A stretch of 61,680 nucleotides of DNA, taken from Xanthomonas cissicola. Its GTDB lineage: Bacteria; Pseudomonadota; Gammaproteobacteria; Xanthomonadales; Xanthomonadaceae. The notes beneath the pieces are model-generated. The model was not told where the DNA came from, did no database searches, and was given only the letters and a program-made list of their open reading frames with translations. This document shows positions 32,836 through 42,628 of this stretch, piece by piece. The position numbers and the translations under genes are program-made. Position 1 is the first letter of the stretch; each line of letters begins with the position of its first letter. The stretch is from NCBI RefSeq assembly GCF_008801575.1, contig NZ_VZPL01000028.1, positions 1-61,680 of the forward strand, read 5' to 3'.

Positions 32836-33816
32836 TCAACCTGCGCGCAACAGGATCTTGCCGCCTCGCCCTGGCTCGGCACTGGCCGCTGCGGCCTTGG
32901 CCGCGTCTTTCAGGTCGAACACCGCTTCCACCGGCAGTGCCAGGCTGCCGTCGAGCGCGGCCTTCAACAGCTCGCCGATCATGCGGCGCTTGTCCTCGGA
33001 CTTGGTGGCGGCCATGACCTTGCTGCCCCAGAAGCCGCGCACTGTGGCCTGCTTGAAGATCACATCGCCACTGGCAATCTCCAGCGGTTCGCCGGTCATC
33101 GAGCCGAACGAGATCAACTCGCCGCCTTCGGCCAGCAACCCCATCAGCTCGCCTGCTGCCTTGCCGGCGACCGAGTCGATCGCGCACACGATCGGCGCAT
33201 CGCCGGCCAGCGCGCGCACGCGGTTCTGCCAACCGTCTTGCGCGGTCGACACCGCATTGCCGATGCCCAGTGCCTCGAGTTCGTCCACGCCGGCATCGCG
33301 ACGCACCAGATTGATCACGTTGACGCCGCGTGCCGCCGCGAGCATGGCGACGGTCTTGCCAACCGCGCCGTTGGCGGTGTTCTGCACGATCCAGTCGCCT
33401 TTCTCGACATGCAGGAACTCGATCAGCATCAATGCGCTCAGCGGCATGGCGATGAGCTGGCAGCCACGGTCGTCATCCAGTGCATCGGGCAGTGGGACCA
33501 CGCCGGTCGCCTCGGCCAGAAAGTAGTCGGCCCAGCTCTCGTGTACGCCGGCAGCGACGACGCGCTGGCCGACCTGCAGGCCCTGGACGCCTTCGCCCAG
33601 CGCATCGATCACGCCAGAGCCTTCGCTGCCGCCGATCGCCGGCAATGTGGGCTTGTAGCCGTAGTTGCCGCGCACCGTCCACAGGTCATGGTTGTGGATG
33701 GGCGAACGCCGCATCGCGATGCGAACCTGGCCCTTGCCGGGTTGCGGTGTGGGCCGTTCGCCAAGTTCGAGCACCTTGGCCGGGTCGCCGTACCGGGTGT
33801 GGATGGCTGCGCGCAT
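32836..33816 (-). CDS. Zinc-free quinone oxidoreductase / MDR-family alcohol dehydrogenase
   Basis: A 326-residue medium-chain reductase resembling quinone oxidoreductases and trans-2-enoyl reductases. It has an N-terminal GroES-like domain (PAIGGSEGSGVIDALGEGVQ, VGQRVVAAG) and a nucleotide domain with VQNTANGAVGKTVAMLAAAR. The structural zinc cysteines and catalytic zinc ligands are absent, as in this subgroup. It probably uses NADPH. The start MRAAIHTRYG at 33816 was preferred over one 11 codons upstream. No operon partner is clear. Confidence 0.85.
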   Translation of the reverse strand: MRAAIHTRYGDPAKVLELGERPTPQPGKGQVRIAMRRSPIHNHDLWTVRGNYGYKPTLPAIGGSEGSGVIDALGEGVQGLQVGQRVVAAGVHESWADYFLAEATGVVPLPDALDDDRGCQLIAMPLSALMLIEFLHVEKGDWIVQNTANGAVGKTVAMLAAARGVNVINLVRRDAGVDELEALGIGNAVSTAQDGWQNRVRALAGDAPIVCAIDSVAGKAAGELMGLLAEGGELISFGSMTGEPLEIASGDVIFKQATVRGFWGSKVMAATKSEDKRRMIGELLKAALDGSLALPVEAVFDLKDAAKAAAASAEPGRGGKILLRAG

Positions 33817-34008
33817 GCAAGTCTCCTGCCGGCGACGCCCGTGGTGCAACGCAGCCGATCACAGTGAAAGGTGCTGCGATGCTAACGGGAGTGCTGGAAG
33901 TGCCCGATGAAACGAACGGAACCGCTGCGTGAAGGCGGCCGGCGTCTCGCCCACACCCCGCCACGCGCCCAACGCCTCCCACAGGGCTTGAAGGCGTTCG
34001 CCGACGGC

Positions 34009-36675
34009 TTACTGCGGGGGCACGACCACGTCCGGCTTGGCCGCTGCCGGGCTGACGCGTTCGATGGTATGGCGCAGTTCGCGGCCGAGAATGAACTTGG
34101 CGTCCTTGGCCCAGGCATCCAGGCGCTCGTCGAACATCAGCTTGCTGTTTTCGTCCGGCCACACCAGGCGCAACTCGCGCAATTTCTGGATGAAGCCGCG
34201 GAACAGCGTCTTGTCGAAGAACTCCGGCGCGGCCGGTGCGTACAGCAGGCTCAGACGCTGCGCGGCCTGTTGGCACAGGCTTTCCAGTTCGCCGGCACCG
34301 AGCACGCCGGGACCGTTCTTCACCAGCACCGAAATGGCGATGTAATAGCGCTCGAAGGCCTGTTGCAGCGAGTGGCCGATCGCACGCAGGCGGAACACTT
34401 CGTCGGTCTGCCCGGTGTTGCGTGCCAGGATCCCGCCGTCGTCGTCGGTGACGTTGAGCAGCAGGCCTTCGCGCACGAACATGTCGATGGTCTGTTCGAT
34501 GCGTTCGGCAAAGCGGTCTTCGCTCCACGGCAGGAACAACTCGGCCTGCAGGAACGGATACACCGTGCGACCCAGGCGCAACAGACCGGCGCGGCTCATG
34601 CGGCGGTTGTTCTGGAAACAGCACGCCACCCACGAGGAGGCAGTGAACAGGTGCAGCACGTTGTTGCGGAAGTAGCTCAGCAGCACCGCCGTATCGCCGC
34701 TGACGCTGAGCACATCGCCCAGCGGGTGCGACACACGCGTGAGCACGTTGATCTCTTCGGCATGGGTGATGATGCGCGCCGGCGTATGCGGGGTGACGGT
34801 GACGCGGTCCGAGTAGGGCATTTCGGCCAGCAGCTTCTTGCACAGCTGGATCTGCGCGATCAGATCGGCCTCGCCCATCGCGTGCTTGGGCGTGGACAGC
34901 AGGGCCAGCGCCAGCAGGTTGATCGGATTGACGTCGGCGGCGCAGTTGATGCGGGTCTGGATCTGCGTCGACAGCATGTCGACCGCGGGCGCCAGCCAGG
35001 TGGGTTTTTCGTCTTCCGGCAGCGGCTGGCCGTCCCAATCGGGCGCGTGCTTGGCCAGCACGTCGTTGAGCGCGATCGGCTCGCCGAAGTTCACCACCAC
35101 CTGGCCATAGTTCTGCTTGAGCACCTTGGGGATGGACCACAGCAGGCCCCAGATGGATTCCTTCTCCTTGGGCCGGCCGGTGAGCTCGTCCAGGTAGCTG
35201 TTGCCTTCCATCAACTTCTCGTAGCCGATGTACACCGGCTGGAACAGCACCGGCTTGCGCGGCTGGCGCAGATACGCGCGCAGGGTCATCGCGATCATGC
35301 CGCCCTTGGGCTGCAGCAAACGCCCGGTGCGCGAACGCCCGCCTTCGACGAAGTATTCGATCGAATAGCCGCCGGCCACCAGTTGGGCGACGTATTCGCT
35401 CAGCACCGCCGAATACAGCGCATTGCCCTTGATCGAGCGGCGGATGAAGAACGCGCCGCCCTTGCGCAGCAGGGTACCGACCACCGGCAGATTGAGGTTG
35501 ATGCCGGCCACGATGTGCGGCGGCACGATGCCGCGTTCGTACAGCAGGTAGCTCAGCAGCAGGTAGTCCATGTGGCTGCGGTGGCTGGGCACGTACACCA
35601 CTTCGTGCCCGGGCGCGGCCTGTTTGAGCTTGTCCAGGTGATGCACCAGCACGCCGGCGTAGATGCGGTTCCACACGTGGGTCAGCAGGAAGCTGGCCGA
35701 GCGCACCACCGGGCTGGAATAGTCGGCGGCGATTTCCCACGCATAGGCATGCGCCTTGCGCCAGGCATCGACCGGCTTGGAATTGTCGCGCTTGGCCTGG
35801 ATGGCGATGGCTTCGCGTACCGACTCGGCGGCCAGCACCTGGTCCACCAGCAAGCGGCGGGTAGACAAATCCGGGCCGATCACCGCTTCGCGGATGCGCC
35901 GGAAGTGCGTGCGCAGCACGCGCTGCACCTTGCGCAAGGTGCGCTCGGGCGGCAGCCCTTCGGCCATGGTCTGGCGCAACGAGATCGGCGGGGCGAAGCG
36001 CACGATGGTGGTGCGGCCGTTGAGCAAGACCGACAGCAGGCGGCGGAAGCGGCCAACCAGCGCCCAGTTTTCCGAGAACAGCACCGCAAACCAGCCGCTC
36101 TGCTTGTCCGGCGCGCGGCCGACGAAGATCGACACCGGCACCAGATGCACGTCCAGGTCGGCGCGCACGCGGTGCGCCTGCAGCAGCTTGGCCAGCGAAT
36201 CGGAATGGGTCTTGCCGCCGCGCTGCTCGGGAATCAGCGAATTACTGCTGCTGCGCCGTGAGAGCGCCAGGTAGGCGCGCTTGCGCTCCAGCGGGTCGCC
36301 CGGCAACGGCACCAGCGGCGACGGCAGGCCCACTTCGCGACAGGCCTTGTCCAAAATCAGCGCGTTGGACATGCCGTAGTCTTCCAGCACGTACACCACC
36401 GGGTGGCCATCGTCGTAGCGACCGGGCTGGTCCGGCTCGATGGTCAGGCTCAGCCAGGGGTCTGCCAGGCGGCCAAGCAGGCGCGCCCACCAGGGGCGCT
36501 TGCCGCTGCCCGCAGCGGCAACGCTGGGGGCGATCGATGGCACAACCGCTGGCGGTACCGGCTCGGCGAGCGGCAATGCCGCCGCCGTGGCGCCGGTGTC
36601 GGCTGCGGCAGTGCTGGGCGGGCTGGGCTGGCCGTCCGGGAACGGCAGGGGATTCTGTTCTGGCATCACGGTCAT
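34009..36675 (-). CDS. plsB: Glycerol-3-phosphate 1-O-acyltransferase
   Basis: An 888-residue membrane-associated acyltransferase that makes lysophosphatidate from acyl-CoA or acyl-ACP and glycerol-3-phosphate, the first step of phospholipid synthesis. The catalytic motif H365-x4-D370 (SHRSHMDYLLLSY), the FFIRRSIKG motif and FVEGGRSRTGRLL (substrate-binding EGxRS) are clear. Residues about 15-60 form an Ala/Pro-rich leader. The start ATG at 36675 shares a base with the upstream lipoprotein stop (TAATG); MPEQN three codons in (36666) is an alternative start. The length is slightly above E. coli PlsB (807). Confidence 0.94.
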   Translation of the reverse strand: MTVMPEQNPLPFPDGQPSPPSTAAADTGATAAALPLAEPVPPAVVPSIAPSVAAAGSGKRPWWARLLGRLADPWLSLTIEPDQPGRYDDGHPVVYVLEDYGMSNALILDKACREVGLPSPLVPLPGDPLERKRAYLALSRRSSSNSLIPEQRGGKTHSDSLAKLLQAHRVRADLDVHLVPVSIFVGRAPDKQSGWFAVLFSENWALVGRFRRLLSVLLNGRTTIVRFAPPISLRQTMAEGLPPERTLRKVQRVLRTHFRRIREAVIGPDLSTRRLLVDQVLAAESVREAIAIQAKRDNSKPVDAWRKAHAYAWEIAADYSSPVVRSASFLLTHVWNRIYAGVLVHHLDKLKQAAPGHEVVYVPSHRSHMDYLLLSYLLYERGIVPPHIVAGINLNLPVVGTLLRKGGAFFIRRSIKGNALYSAVLSEYVAQLVAGGYSIEYFVEGGRSRTGRLLQPKGGMIAMTLRAYLRQPRKPVLFQPVYIGYEKLMEGNSYLDELTGRPKEKESIWGLLWSIPKVLKQNYGQVVVNFGEPIALNDVLAKHAPDWDGQPLPEDEKPTWLAPAVDMLSTQIQTRINCAADVNPINLLALALLSTPKHAMGEADLIAQIQLCKKLLAEMPYSDRVTVTPHTPARIITHAEEINVLTRVSHPLGDVLSVSGDTAVLLSYFRNNVLHLFTASSWVACCFQNNRRMSRAGLLRLGRTVYPFLQAELFLPWSEDRFAERIEQTIDMFVREGLLLNVTDDDGGILARNTGQTDEVFRLRAIGHSLQQAFERYYIAISVLVKNGPGVLGAGELESLCQQAAQRLSLLYAPAAPEFFDKTLFRGFIQKLRELRLVWPDENSKLMFDERLDAWAKDAKFILGRELRHTIERVSPAAAKPDVVVPPQ

Positions 36676-37646
36676 TATCGCCCAGCCGGGCGGTTCCCGG
36701 TGTCGGCAGGCTTCGCCGGCGCGGCCGCTGCGGTGTCAGGCGCTGCAGTGGCGCTAGGTAGGGGCGTGGCCTGGGCATCGAGCAGCGCCTGTACTTCGTT
36801 CTGGGTCTGCAGCTGGTACCAGTGGCCCTCGCGCTTGATCAGCGCAACGTTCAGATCGATATCGTGGGCGGCCAGCGGATAGCGCAGCCGTACCTGGGCG
36901 GTGTCGGCATCCTGCTTGATCAACCCGGTCCGCAGCGCGTCCAGGCTGCTGTCGATCGACAGGTCGTAGCGCTCCAGCACCTTCTTGCAGGTTTCCCAGA
37001 ACGGCCCGAGCCGGCGCAGGCTTTCTTCCATGCCCAGCCGCTGCAGATCGGCATCGGACGTAATGCCGGTGGCGCGCGCGGCGCTCGTCAGATCGGCGAT
37101 GCTGGCCTTGGCGCGGGGGCGATCGGCCAGCGGCGCGGTGGCAGCCCACGCGCTCAAGGCATCGACCAACTGCACGTAATGGGCGCGCTGCTCGGGCTGG
37201 TAGTCGTTGCGGCTACGCAGGTATTGCACGCCGAACTGGCCCAACGATTGCGCCGCCTGCGCGATGCCCTGGGCCTGGCCGGCCAGCTGCGCATCGAAGG
37301 CCTGCTGCAGGCGGCGTTCGGCATCGGGCGCCGACAACGACCCCAGCAGCGCGCCGACTTCATTCGGCAGCGGCAGTTCGGTCAGCGGCCAGCGGCTGGC
37401 ACCGCTGCGCCACGCCGCCTCCAGCTGGGTGTATTGCGCAGGCGTTACCCGGATGCGCGCATACGCCACCAGATCATTGCGCCGCAGCGGCAGGGTCATC
37501 GCCTGCATCGCCGCGGCCGGCTCGGCCTTGGCGCCGGGCAGTGCCGGGGCGGTCTGGTTGCGCTGGCAGCCGCTCACGCACAGCGCGGCCAGCAGCAGCC
37601 ACGCGGCGGAGTGGAACCGCCCTGCACGGACGGTAGGTAGCGACAT
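36675..37646 (-). CDS. Hypothetical lipoprotein upstream of plsB
   Basis: A 323-residue protein with a lipobox (LLAALCVSGC, lipid-attachment Cys near residue 24), a mostly helical body (QQAFDAQLAGQAQGIAQAAQ) and an Ala/Pro/Thr-rich C-terminus. I do not recognise the family. Its stop overlaps the plsB start, which suggests co-transcription and a link to the envelope. The start at 37646 begins the lipoprotein signal. Confidence 0.7.
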   Translation of the reverse strand: MSLPTVRAGRFHSAAWLLLAALCVSGCQRNQTAPALPGAKAEPAAAMQAMTLPLRRNDLVAYARIRVTPAQYTQLEAAWRSGASRWPLTELPLPNEVGALLGSLSAPDAERRLQQAFDAQLAGQAQGIAQAAQSLGQFGVQYLRSRNDYQPEQRAHYVQLVDALSAWAATAPLADRPRAKASIADLTSAARATGITSDADLQRLGMEESLRRLGPFWETCKKVLERYDLSIDSSLDALRTGLIKQDADTAQVRLRYPLAAHDIDLNVALIKREGHWYQLQTQNEVQALLDAQATPLPSATAAPDTAAAAPAKPADTGNRPAGR

Positions 37647-38056
37647 GCGCACGATGTTCCCCCTGATCGATCGGCGCATCTTGCTGTCTGGATGCATTGG
37701 CGGCAAGGCAGGCCTGAACCGTGCGCCGGGGTATGGTGTGCAGATGTTACGTTTTCGTAGTTCCTGGCACGTTGTCGACCAGTGTCCGACATTGGCTGCC
37801 GATGTCTTATTCGGACAAACTTGTCCAGCGATCAGGCTGCAGCCCTTGCGCCACTTGCGTTTGATCGCATGCTGCGGCGCATCATGTAAGCGCTTGCAGT
37901 TCCTGCTAGCGTGCGCTGCATCTCGCTTGGGGGTCACCATCAGATGGGGCTGATGTCATGCATGTGCCTGTCCGACACGGGCGCTCGGTGCCAGCAGGCC
38001 GTGCGCCTTACCCCGGCGCGCGGCGCCACGTGCGTTGACCTGGTGAACGCCACAGC
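37647..38056. other. Intergenic region upstream of the LacI regulator gene
   Basis: 410 bases between the divergent lipoprotein and LacI genes. No coding region is supported. It holds the palindrome TGTAAGCGCTTGCA at 37885-37898; the promoters for both directions must lie here. The lipoprotein ATG is at 37646. Confidence 0.6.
37885..37898 (+). promoter_or_regulatory. Candidate LacI-family operator
   Basis: TGTAAGCGCTTGCA is a near-perfect palindrome centred on CGCG-flanking AGCGCT, close to the generic LacI/CcpA-type operator TGTAAGCGCTTACA. It lies 158 bases before the LacI gene start and may mediate autoregulation. It differs in its outer bases from the xyl-boxes at 23839 and 23998, so a different regulator is expected. 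Confidence 0.55.
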
Positions 38057-39109
38057 ATGAGTCGGCCACGGTCCGAAGGCGGCAGCGTCACCATCAAGGA
38101 CGTTGCGCGCGAAGCGCAGGTGTCGGTGGCGACGGTCTCGCGCACCATGAACGGGCATCAGCACGTGGCCGAGTCGGTGCGCGAGCGTGTCTTGCAGGTG
38201 GCGCGTGCGCTCAATTACATCCCGCACCACGCCGCGCGCAGCCTCAGCAGCCGGCGCACCCACACCATCGGGGTGGTGCTGCCGGACCTGCATGGCGAAT
38301 TCTTTTCCGAATTGATCCGCGGCATCGATCAGGTGGCGCGCGACCAGGGCTACCATCTGCTGGTGTCCAGCTCGCACGGCGACCCGCAGGCGCAGCGCCG
38401 GGCACTGGAGCGCCTGCCCGGGCGCGTGGACGGGGTGGTGGTGATGTCGCCGTCGCTGGGCGATTCGGGCGTGCATGAAGACGCGCTGCCCGGCGGCCTG
38501 CCGGCGGTGCTGCTCAATTGCGCGGGTAGCGCGAGCCAGCGCCCGGTGCTCAATGTGGACAACTACGGCGGCGCGCGGGTCATGACCCGGCATCTGCGCG
38601 ACAGTGGCCACCGCCGCATCGCCTTCATCGCCGGGCCGGACGACAACTTCGATGCGCATGAGCGCATGCGCGGGTATCGCGACGAACTGGCGCTGGACCC
38701 GGCCGTGCAGCCGTGGGTCTTGCCCGGCAACTTCGACGAAGAATCCGGTTACCGCGCCGGCCAGGCGTTGGCTCGGGACACGCGGCCCGACGCGGTGTTC
38801 GCCGCCAACGACATGATGGCCTTGGGCTGCCTGTTCGCGCTCGGCCATGCCGGGCTCAAGGTGCCGCAGGACATTGCGCTGGCCGGATTCGACGACGTGC
38901 CGATGGCGCGCTACGTGCTGCCTGCGCTGACCACGATGCGGGTGGATATCGCCGGCCTGGGCGCGCGTGCGTTGCAGTTGTTGCTGGGCCAGCAGTTGGT
39001 CGATGCGCCTGCACCGCCTGCCGAAGCCGCACCGCCAGCATTTTCGCAGATGGTTCCGGAACTGATCGTGCGTGCCTCCAGCGCCGCCCGTGGCACAGCC
39101 GGACATTGA
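38057..39109 (+). CDS. LacI-family transcriptional regulator
   Basis: A 350-residue regulator. The N-terminal helix-turn-helix is at residues about 11-35 (VTIKDVAREAQVSVATVSRT), followed by a hinge with the DNA-minor-groove Leu region (YIPHHAARSLSSRRTHTIGV) and a periplasmic-binding-type effector domain ending with DVFAANDMMALG-type and DIALAGFDDVPMARYV motifs. It likely binds a sugar. It lies directly upstream of two Oar-like receptor genes in the same direction, so it probably controls them. The start is the ATG at 38057. Confidence 0.92.
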   Translation: MSRPRSEGGSVTIKDVAREAQVSVATVSRTMNGHQHVAESVRERVLQVARALNYIPHHAARSLSSRRTHTIGVVLPDLHGEFFSELIRGIDQVARDQGYHLLVSSSHGDPQAQRRALERLPGRVDGVVVMSPSLGDSGVHEDALPGGLPAVLLNCAGSASQRPVLNVDNYGGARVMTRHLRDSGHRRIAFIAGPDDNFDAHERMRGYRDELALDPAVQPWVLPGNFDEESGYRAGQALARDTRPDAVFAANDMMALGCLFALGHAGLKVPQDIALAGFDDVPMARYVLPALTTMRVDIAGLGARALQLLLGQQLVDAPAPPAEAAPPAFSQMVPELIVRASSAARGTAGH

Positions 39110-39112
39110 CAA

Positions 39113-39127
39113 CGATGCGCCGCATCG
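39113..39127 (+). terminator. Hairpin after the LacI gene
   Basis: CGATGCG-C-CGCATCG, a 7-bp perfect inverted repeat around one base, three bases after the LacI stop. It may be a weak terminator or a regulator site upstream of the first receptor gene. No T-run is adjacent. Confidence 0.4.
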
Positions 39128-39276
39128 CATCTTCACGAATTATTTACGCTTTCTTATGTTTTTTATAACTCTATCGTTGCCGCTACCGCTGCTCGTTCGT
39201 CCTTGAAATAACGCGTCACCCTGCGCCACGCCGACCACGCTGCCGGTACGCGCCTGACCCCTGGGAGGGGGAAGTC

Positions 39277-42200
39277 ATGAAGACCTACCGTACCGTCTCC
39301 ACCCTGCCGGCGCGCAGCCTGCTGTGCTGCGCCCTGGCCGCTTCGTTGCTGGCCGCCAGCCCGGCCATGGCGCAGTCCAGTAACGCCACCCTGCGTGGGC
39401 AAGTGGCCGCGTCCCAGGCAGGCACCACCGTGACCGCCACCAACGTCGCCACGGGCACGACGCGACGCGTGGCGACCGGCCCGGATGGCACTTATGCCCT
39501 GGTTGGCCTGCCGCCGGGCACCTACAAGGTGGATGCCGGCCCGGGCACCGAGAAGACGGTGACCCTGTCGGTGGCCTCGTCGGTGAGCCTGAATCTGGGC
39601 AGTGGCGGCGAGGCGACAACGCCCGCCGATGGCACCGCCACCACCCTGGACACGGTCAAGGTCACTGCCACCTCGCTGCAGGAGGTCAAGACCTCCGAAG
39701 TGGGCACCAATGTGTCGCTCAAGCAGATCAACACGGTGCCGCAGCTGACGCGCAACTTCCTGGAGTTCGCCGACACCGTGCCCGGCATGCAGTTCGAGAC
39801 CGACCCGAACGGCAACAGCCGCATCCGGGGTGGCGCGCAGGCCAGCTCGGCGGTCAACGTCTACATCGACGGTGTGGGCCAGAAGAGCTATCTGTTCGGC
39901 GGCGTCTCCGGCCAGGAGCAGAGCGCGGGCAACCCGTTCCCGCAGCTGGCGATCGGCGAGTACAAGGTCATCACCTCCAACTACAAGGCCGAGTTCGACC
40001 AGGTGGGGTCGGCGGCGATCGTGGCCTCCACCAAGTCTGGCGGCAATGAGTTCCACGGCGAGATCTTCGGGCGCACCACCAATACCGATTTCCGGGCGCG
40101 TCAGGCCGACGAGCGCGCCGGTGCGCCCAATGCCGACGGTAGCAAGCGCCAGACCCACCAGGACGAATACGGCATGGCCTTCAGCGGGCCGATCGTCAAG
40201 GACAAGGCGCATTTCTTCGTCAGCTACGAAGGCAAGGGCTTCGAGGTGTCGGCCAACCCGGTCTCGGTGCCGGACAGCTTCAGCGCATTGCGCGACGACC
40301 TGCCGGCCGGCGTGCAGAGCCGCCTGGGTTCGGTCACCCGTCCGTTCAAGGAAGACCTGTACTTCGGCAAGATCGACTGGGACGTGGGCGAGAACGATCG
40401 CTTGGAATTGACCGCCAAGTACCGCGACGAGAAGAGCCGCGACGACGTGGGCGACCGCAACACCGCCATCGCCGGCAAGAACAACCTCAACACCGAAGAG
40501 CGCTACGACCTGCGCTGGCAGCATTTCGGCGAACGTTACGTCAATGAGGCGCGTGTCTCCTACGAGGACGTGCTGTTCAACCCCAATGCCTTTACCCTGG
40601 GCAACCAGAACATCTATACCCGCGGCGTCGCCGAAGACGATGTGCTGATCCGCGACAACGCCACCAGCGGCCTGGCGATCCAGCGCAAGGGTCAGAAAGG
40701 CCCGAGCTTCCAGAACGACCTGACCTTCAACAGCATCGACTGGCACGGCAGCCACGTCATCAAGATGGGCGTGAAGTACAAGGAAGTGGAGCTGACCCAG
40801 AGCGAAAACGCGGCGGTCAATCCGTCGTTCTACTACGCGGTGGCCGATGGCCTGGGAACCTCGGCGATTCCGTACCAGGTGAAGTTCAATCTGCCGTTTG
40901 CAGGTGCCGCGCCGTCGGTGACGACCAAGAGCAAGCAGCTGGGCCTGTACATCCAGGACGATTGGGACGTCAACGACAAGCTGCAGTTGAACCTGGGCGT
41001 GCGCTGGGATGGCGAGAAGATTCCCTCGTATCTGGACAACGTGACCCCGCCGGAAGTGGTGGCGGCCTTGAACGGCCCCGGCACCGACCCGACGGTGAGC
41101 GCCACCTACGCCGAGCAACTGGCCAAGGGCGGCGTCAACATCAACGACTACATCAGCAACGGCCATAACCGTAAACAGGACAACAACAACTTCGCGCCGC
41201 GCCTGGGCTTCTCCTATGATTTCCGCGGCGACGAATCGCTGGTGTTGTTTGGCGGTGCCGGGCGCAGCTACGACCGCAATCTGTTCGACATCCTGGGACT
41301 GGAGCAGGTCAAGTCGGCGCTGGCGCAGTACACGCTCCGCTTTGCCGAAGCCGCGCCCGGCTGCACGCCGGCGCCGGGCACCTGCGTCAACTGGAATCCG
41401 GCCTACCTCAGCGATCCGGCAAGCCTCGGCAGTCTGGTCAATTCAGGGGTGCGCAACGGTGAGATCGACCTGCTCAACAACGATCTGAAGACGCCTTATT
41501 CCGACCAGTATTCGCTGGGCCTGCGCACGCGGCTGGGCGAATGGAACACCTCGGCCACGGTGTCCTACATCCATAGCAAGGACGGTCTGATCCTCACCTT
41601 GGGTAACCGCTACCCCAATGGCGATTTCTTCCAGAATGGCGGCCAGCCGTGGAACGAGAATCCGCCGGGCTTCGGTTCGCTGCTGATCGGCAATAACGGT
41701 GTGGAAACCAAGACCGGCCAGCTGCTGCTGTCGGCCGACAAGCCCTATACCCAGGAAAGCGGCTGGGGGTTGACTGCGGCCTACACGTTCTCGCGCGCAC
41801 GCGGTAACCGCGGCAACGATGATCGCTACGGGTTCGATGCGGCCACCATCGCCGACTACCCGTTCCTGGATCTGAACGCAGTGCCGCGCCATCGGCTGGT
41901 GCTGACCGGCATCTACGATCTGTTCTGGGGTATCAGCGCCTCGGCCAAGCTGACCCTGGCCACGGTGCCGCCGCGCAATGAAGCGGTGTCCTACGACCAG
42001 TACGGCGGACAGCCGTCGGACAACATCCGTATCGTCTCGGTGGATGCACCGGGCGGCAAGTTCATCGCCGGCGGCGACATCTTCGGCACGCGGCAGCTGG
42101 ATCTGTCGCTGTCCAAGGACATGCATGTCACCGAGGCGTTGACCGTGCAGGTGCGCGGGGATCTGATCAATGCGCTCAACTTCCGCAACTACGACCAGTA

Positions 42201-42315
42201 CGCCATCGACTGGGGCCAGAACGGCGTCTACAACCCGCGCGCCAGCATCAACCAGTACGGCGCGCTGTCCACCTCGCCGCGGACGCTGTTCCTGAGCGCA
42301 CGCATCATCTGGTAA
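39277..42315 (+). CDS. Oar-like TonB-dependent receptor (intact)
   Basis: A 1012-residue outer-membrane receptor. It has a signal peptide (to ASPAMAQSS), a carboxypeptidase-regulatory-like beta-sandwich domain at about residues 37-105 (TLRGQV to TVTLSVASSVSL), a plug domain (VPGMQFETDPNGNSRIRGGA; VYIDGVGQ; LAIGEYKVITSNYKAEFDQV) and a long barrel ending in SARIIW with the terminal aromatic. It resembles Oar proteins used by Xanthomonas and Caulobacter to take up complex carbohydrates or peptides. The ribosome site GGGAGGGGGAAG is unusually strong. Together with the following paralogue and halogenase-like gene it forms a carbohydrate-uptake-type locus under the LacI gene. Confidence 0.9.
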   Translation: MKTYRTVSTLPARSLLCCALAASLLAASPAMAQSSNATLRGQVAASQAGTTVTATNVATGTTRRVATGPDGTYALVGLPPGTYKVDAGPGTEKTVTLSVASSVSLNLGSGGEATTPADGTATTLDTVKVTATSLQEVKTSEVGTNVSLKQINTVPQLTRNFLEFADTVPGMQFETDPNGNSRIRGGAQASSAVNVYIDGVGQKSYLFGGVSGQEQSAGNPFPQLAIGEYKVITSNYKAEFDQVGSAAIVASTKSGGNEFHGEIFGRTTNTDFRARQADERAGAPNADGSKRQTHQDEYGMAFSGPIVKDKAHFFVSYEGKGFEVSANPVSVPDSFSALRDDLPAGVQSRLGSVTRPFKEDLYFGKIDWDVGENDRLELTAKYRDEKSRDDVGDRNTAIAGKNNLNTEERYDLRWQHFGERYVNEARVSYEDVLFNPNAFTLGNQNIYTRGVAEDDVLIRDNATSGLAIQRKGQKGPSFQNDLTFNSIDWHGSHVIKMGVKYKEVELTQSENAAVNPSFYYAVADGLGTSAIPYQVKFNLPFAGAAPSVTTKSKQLGLYIQDDWDVNDKLQLNLGVRWDGEKIPSYLDNVTPPEVVAALNGPGTDPTVSATYAEQLAKGGVNINDYISNGHNRKQDNNNFAPRLGFSYDFRGDESLVLFGGAGRSYDRNLFDILGLEQVKSALAQYTLRFAEAAPGCTPAPGTCVNWNPAYLSDPASLGSLVNSGVRNGEIDLLNNDLKTPYSDQYSLGLRTRLGEWNTSATVSYIHSKDGLILTLGNRYPNGDFFQNGGQPWNENPPGFGSLLIGNNGVETKTGQLLLSADKPYTQESGWGLTAAYTFSRARGNRGNDDRYGFDAATIADYPFLDLNAVPRHRLVLTGIYDLFWGISASAKLTLATVPPRNEAVSYDQYGGQPSDNIRIVSVDAPGGKFIAGGDIFGTRQLDLSLSKDMHVTEALTVQVRGDLINALNFRNYDQYAIDWGQNGVYNPRASINQYGALSTSPRTLFLSARIIW

Positions 42316-42628
42316 GTCGCTAGCAATGCCAGCGATGCCAGCACAGGGAGGCCGCCTGTGCTGGTCTCCGCGCACGGCACGCATCCTGGTGCATCGTTGG
42401 TCTTGCATTGCCCGGTGATTGCCGAGGCGCTGCATCGGCCACGCCCCCACTGTTTCATCCGTCTCGACCCGTGCCTGAAGGAGCAAGCACCCGTCACTGC
42501 AGACTCTTGTTGTTCTTGCAGCCCTCGCGGCTGTCGTTGCCTGTTGTCCCTGTGTTCCACACCAAAGCACCAATCCAACGCGCCAGTCACTGCACTGCGT
42601 CGCGCCTTACCCCTGGGAGGGGGAAGTC
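42316..42628. other. Intergenic region between the two Oar-like receptor genes
   Basis: 313 bases with no supported gene. The last 20 or so bases before 42629 repeat almost exactly the leader of the first receptor (CCCCTGGGAGGGGGAAGTC), which points to duplication. No clear terminator is seen. Confidence 0.6.

Noticed and set aside
33907..36261. A 784-codon plus-strand open frame antisense to plsB
   Set aside because: The PlsB frame on the other strand has all catalytic motifs; this frame is Gln/His/Arg-rich without recognisable domains.
39163..41166. A 667-codon minus-strand open frame antisense to the first Oar-like receptor
   Set aside because: It mirrors the receptor frame in high-GC DNA, has Val/Ala/Gly/Arg/His-rich composition without domain pattern, and no ribosome site.
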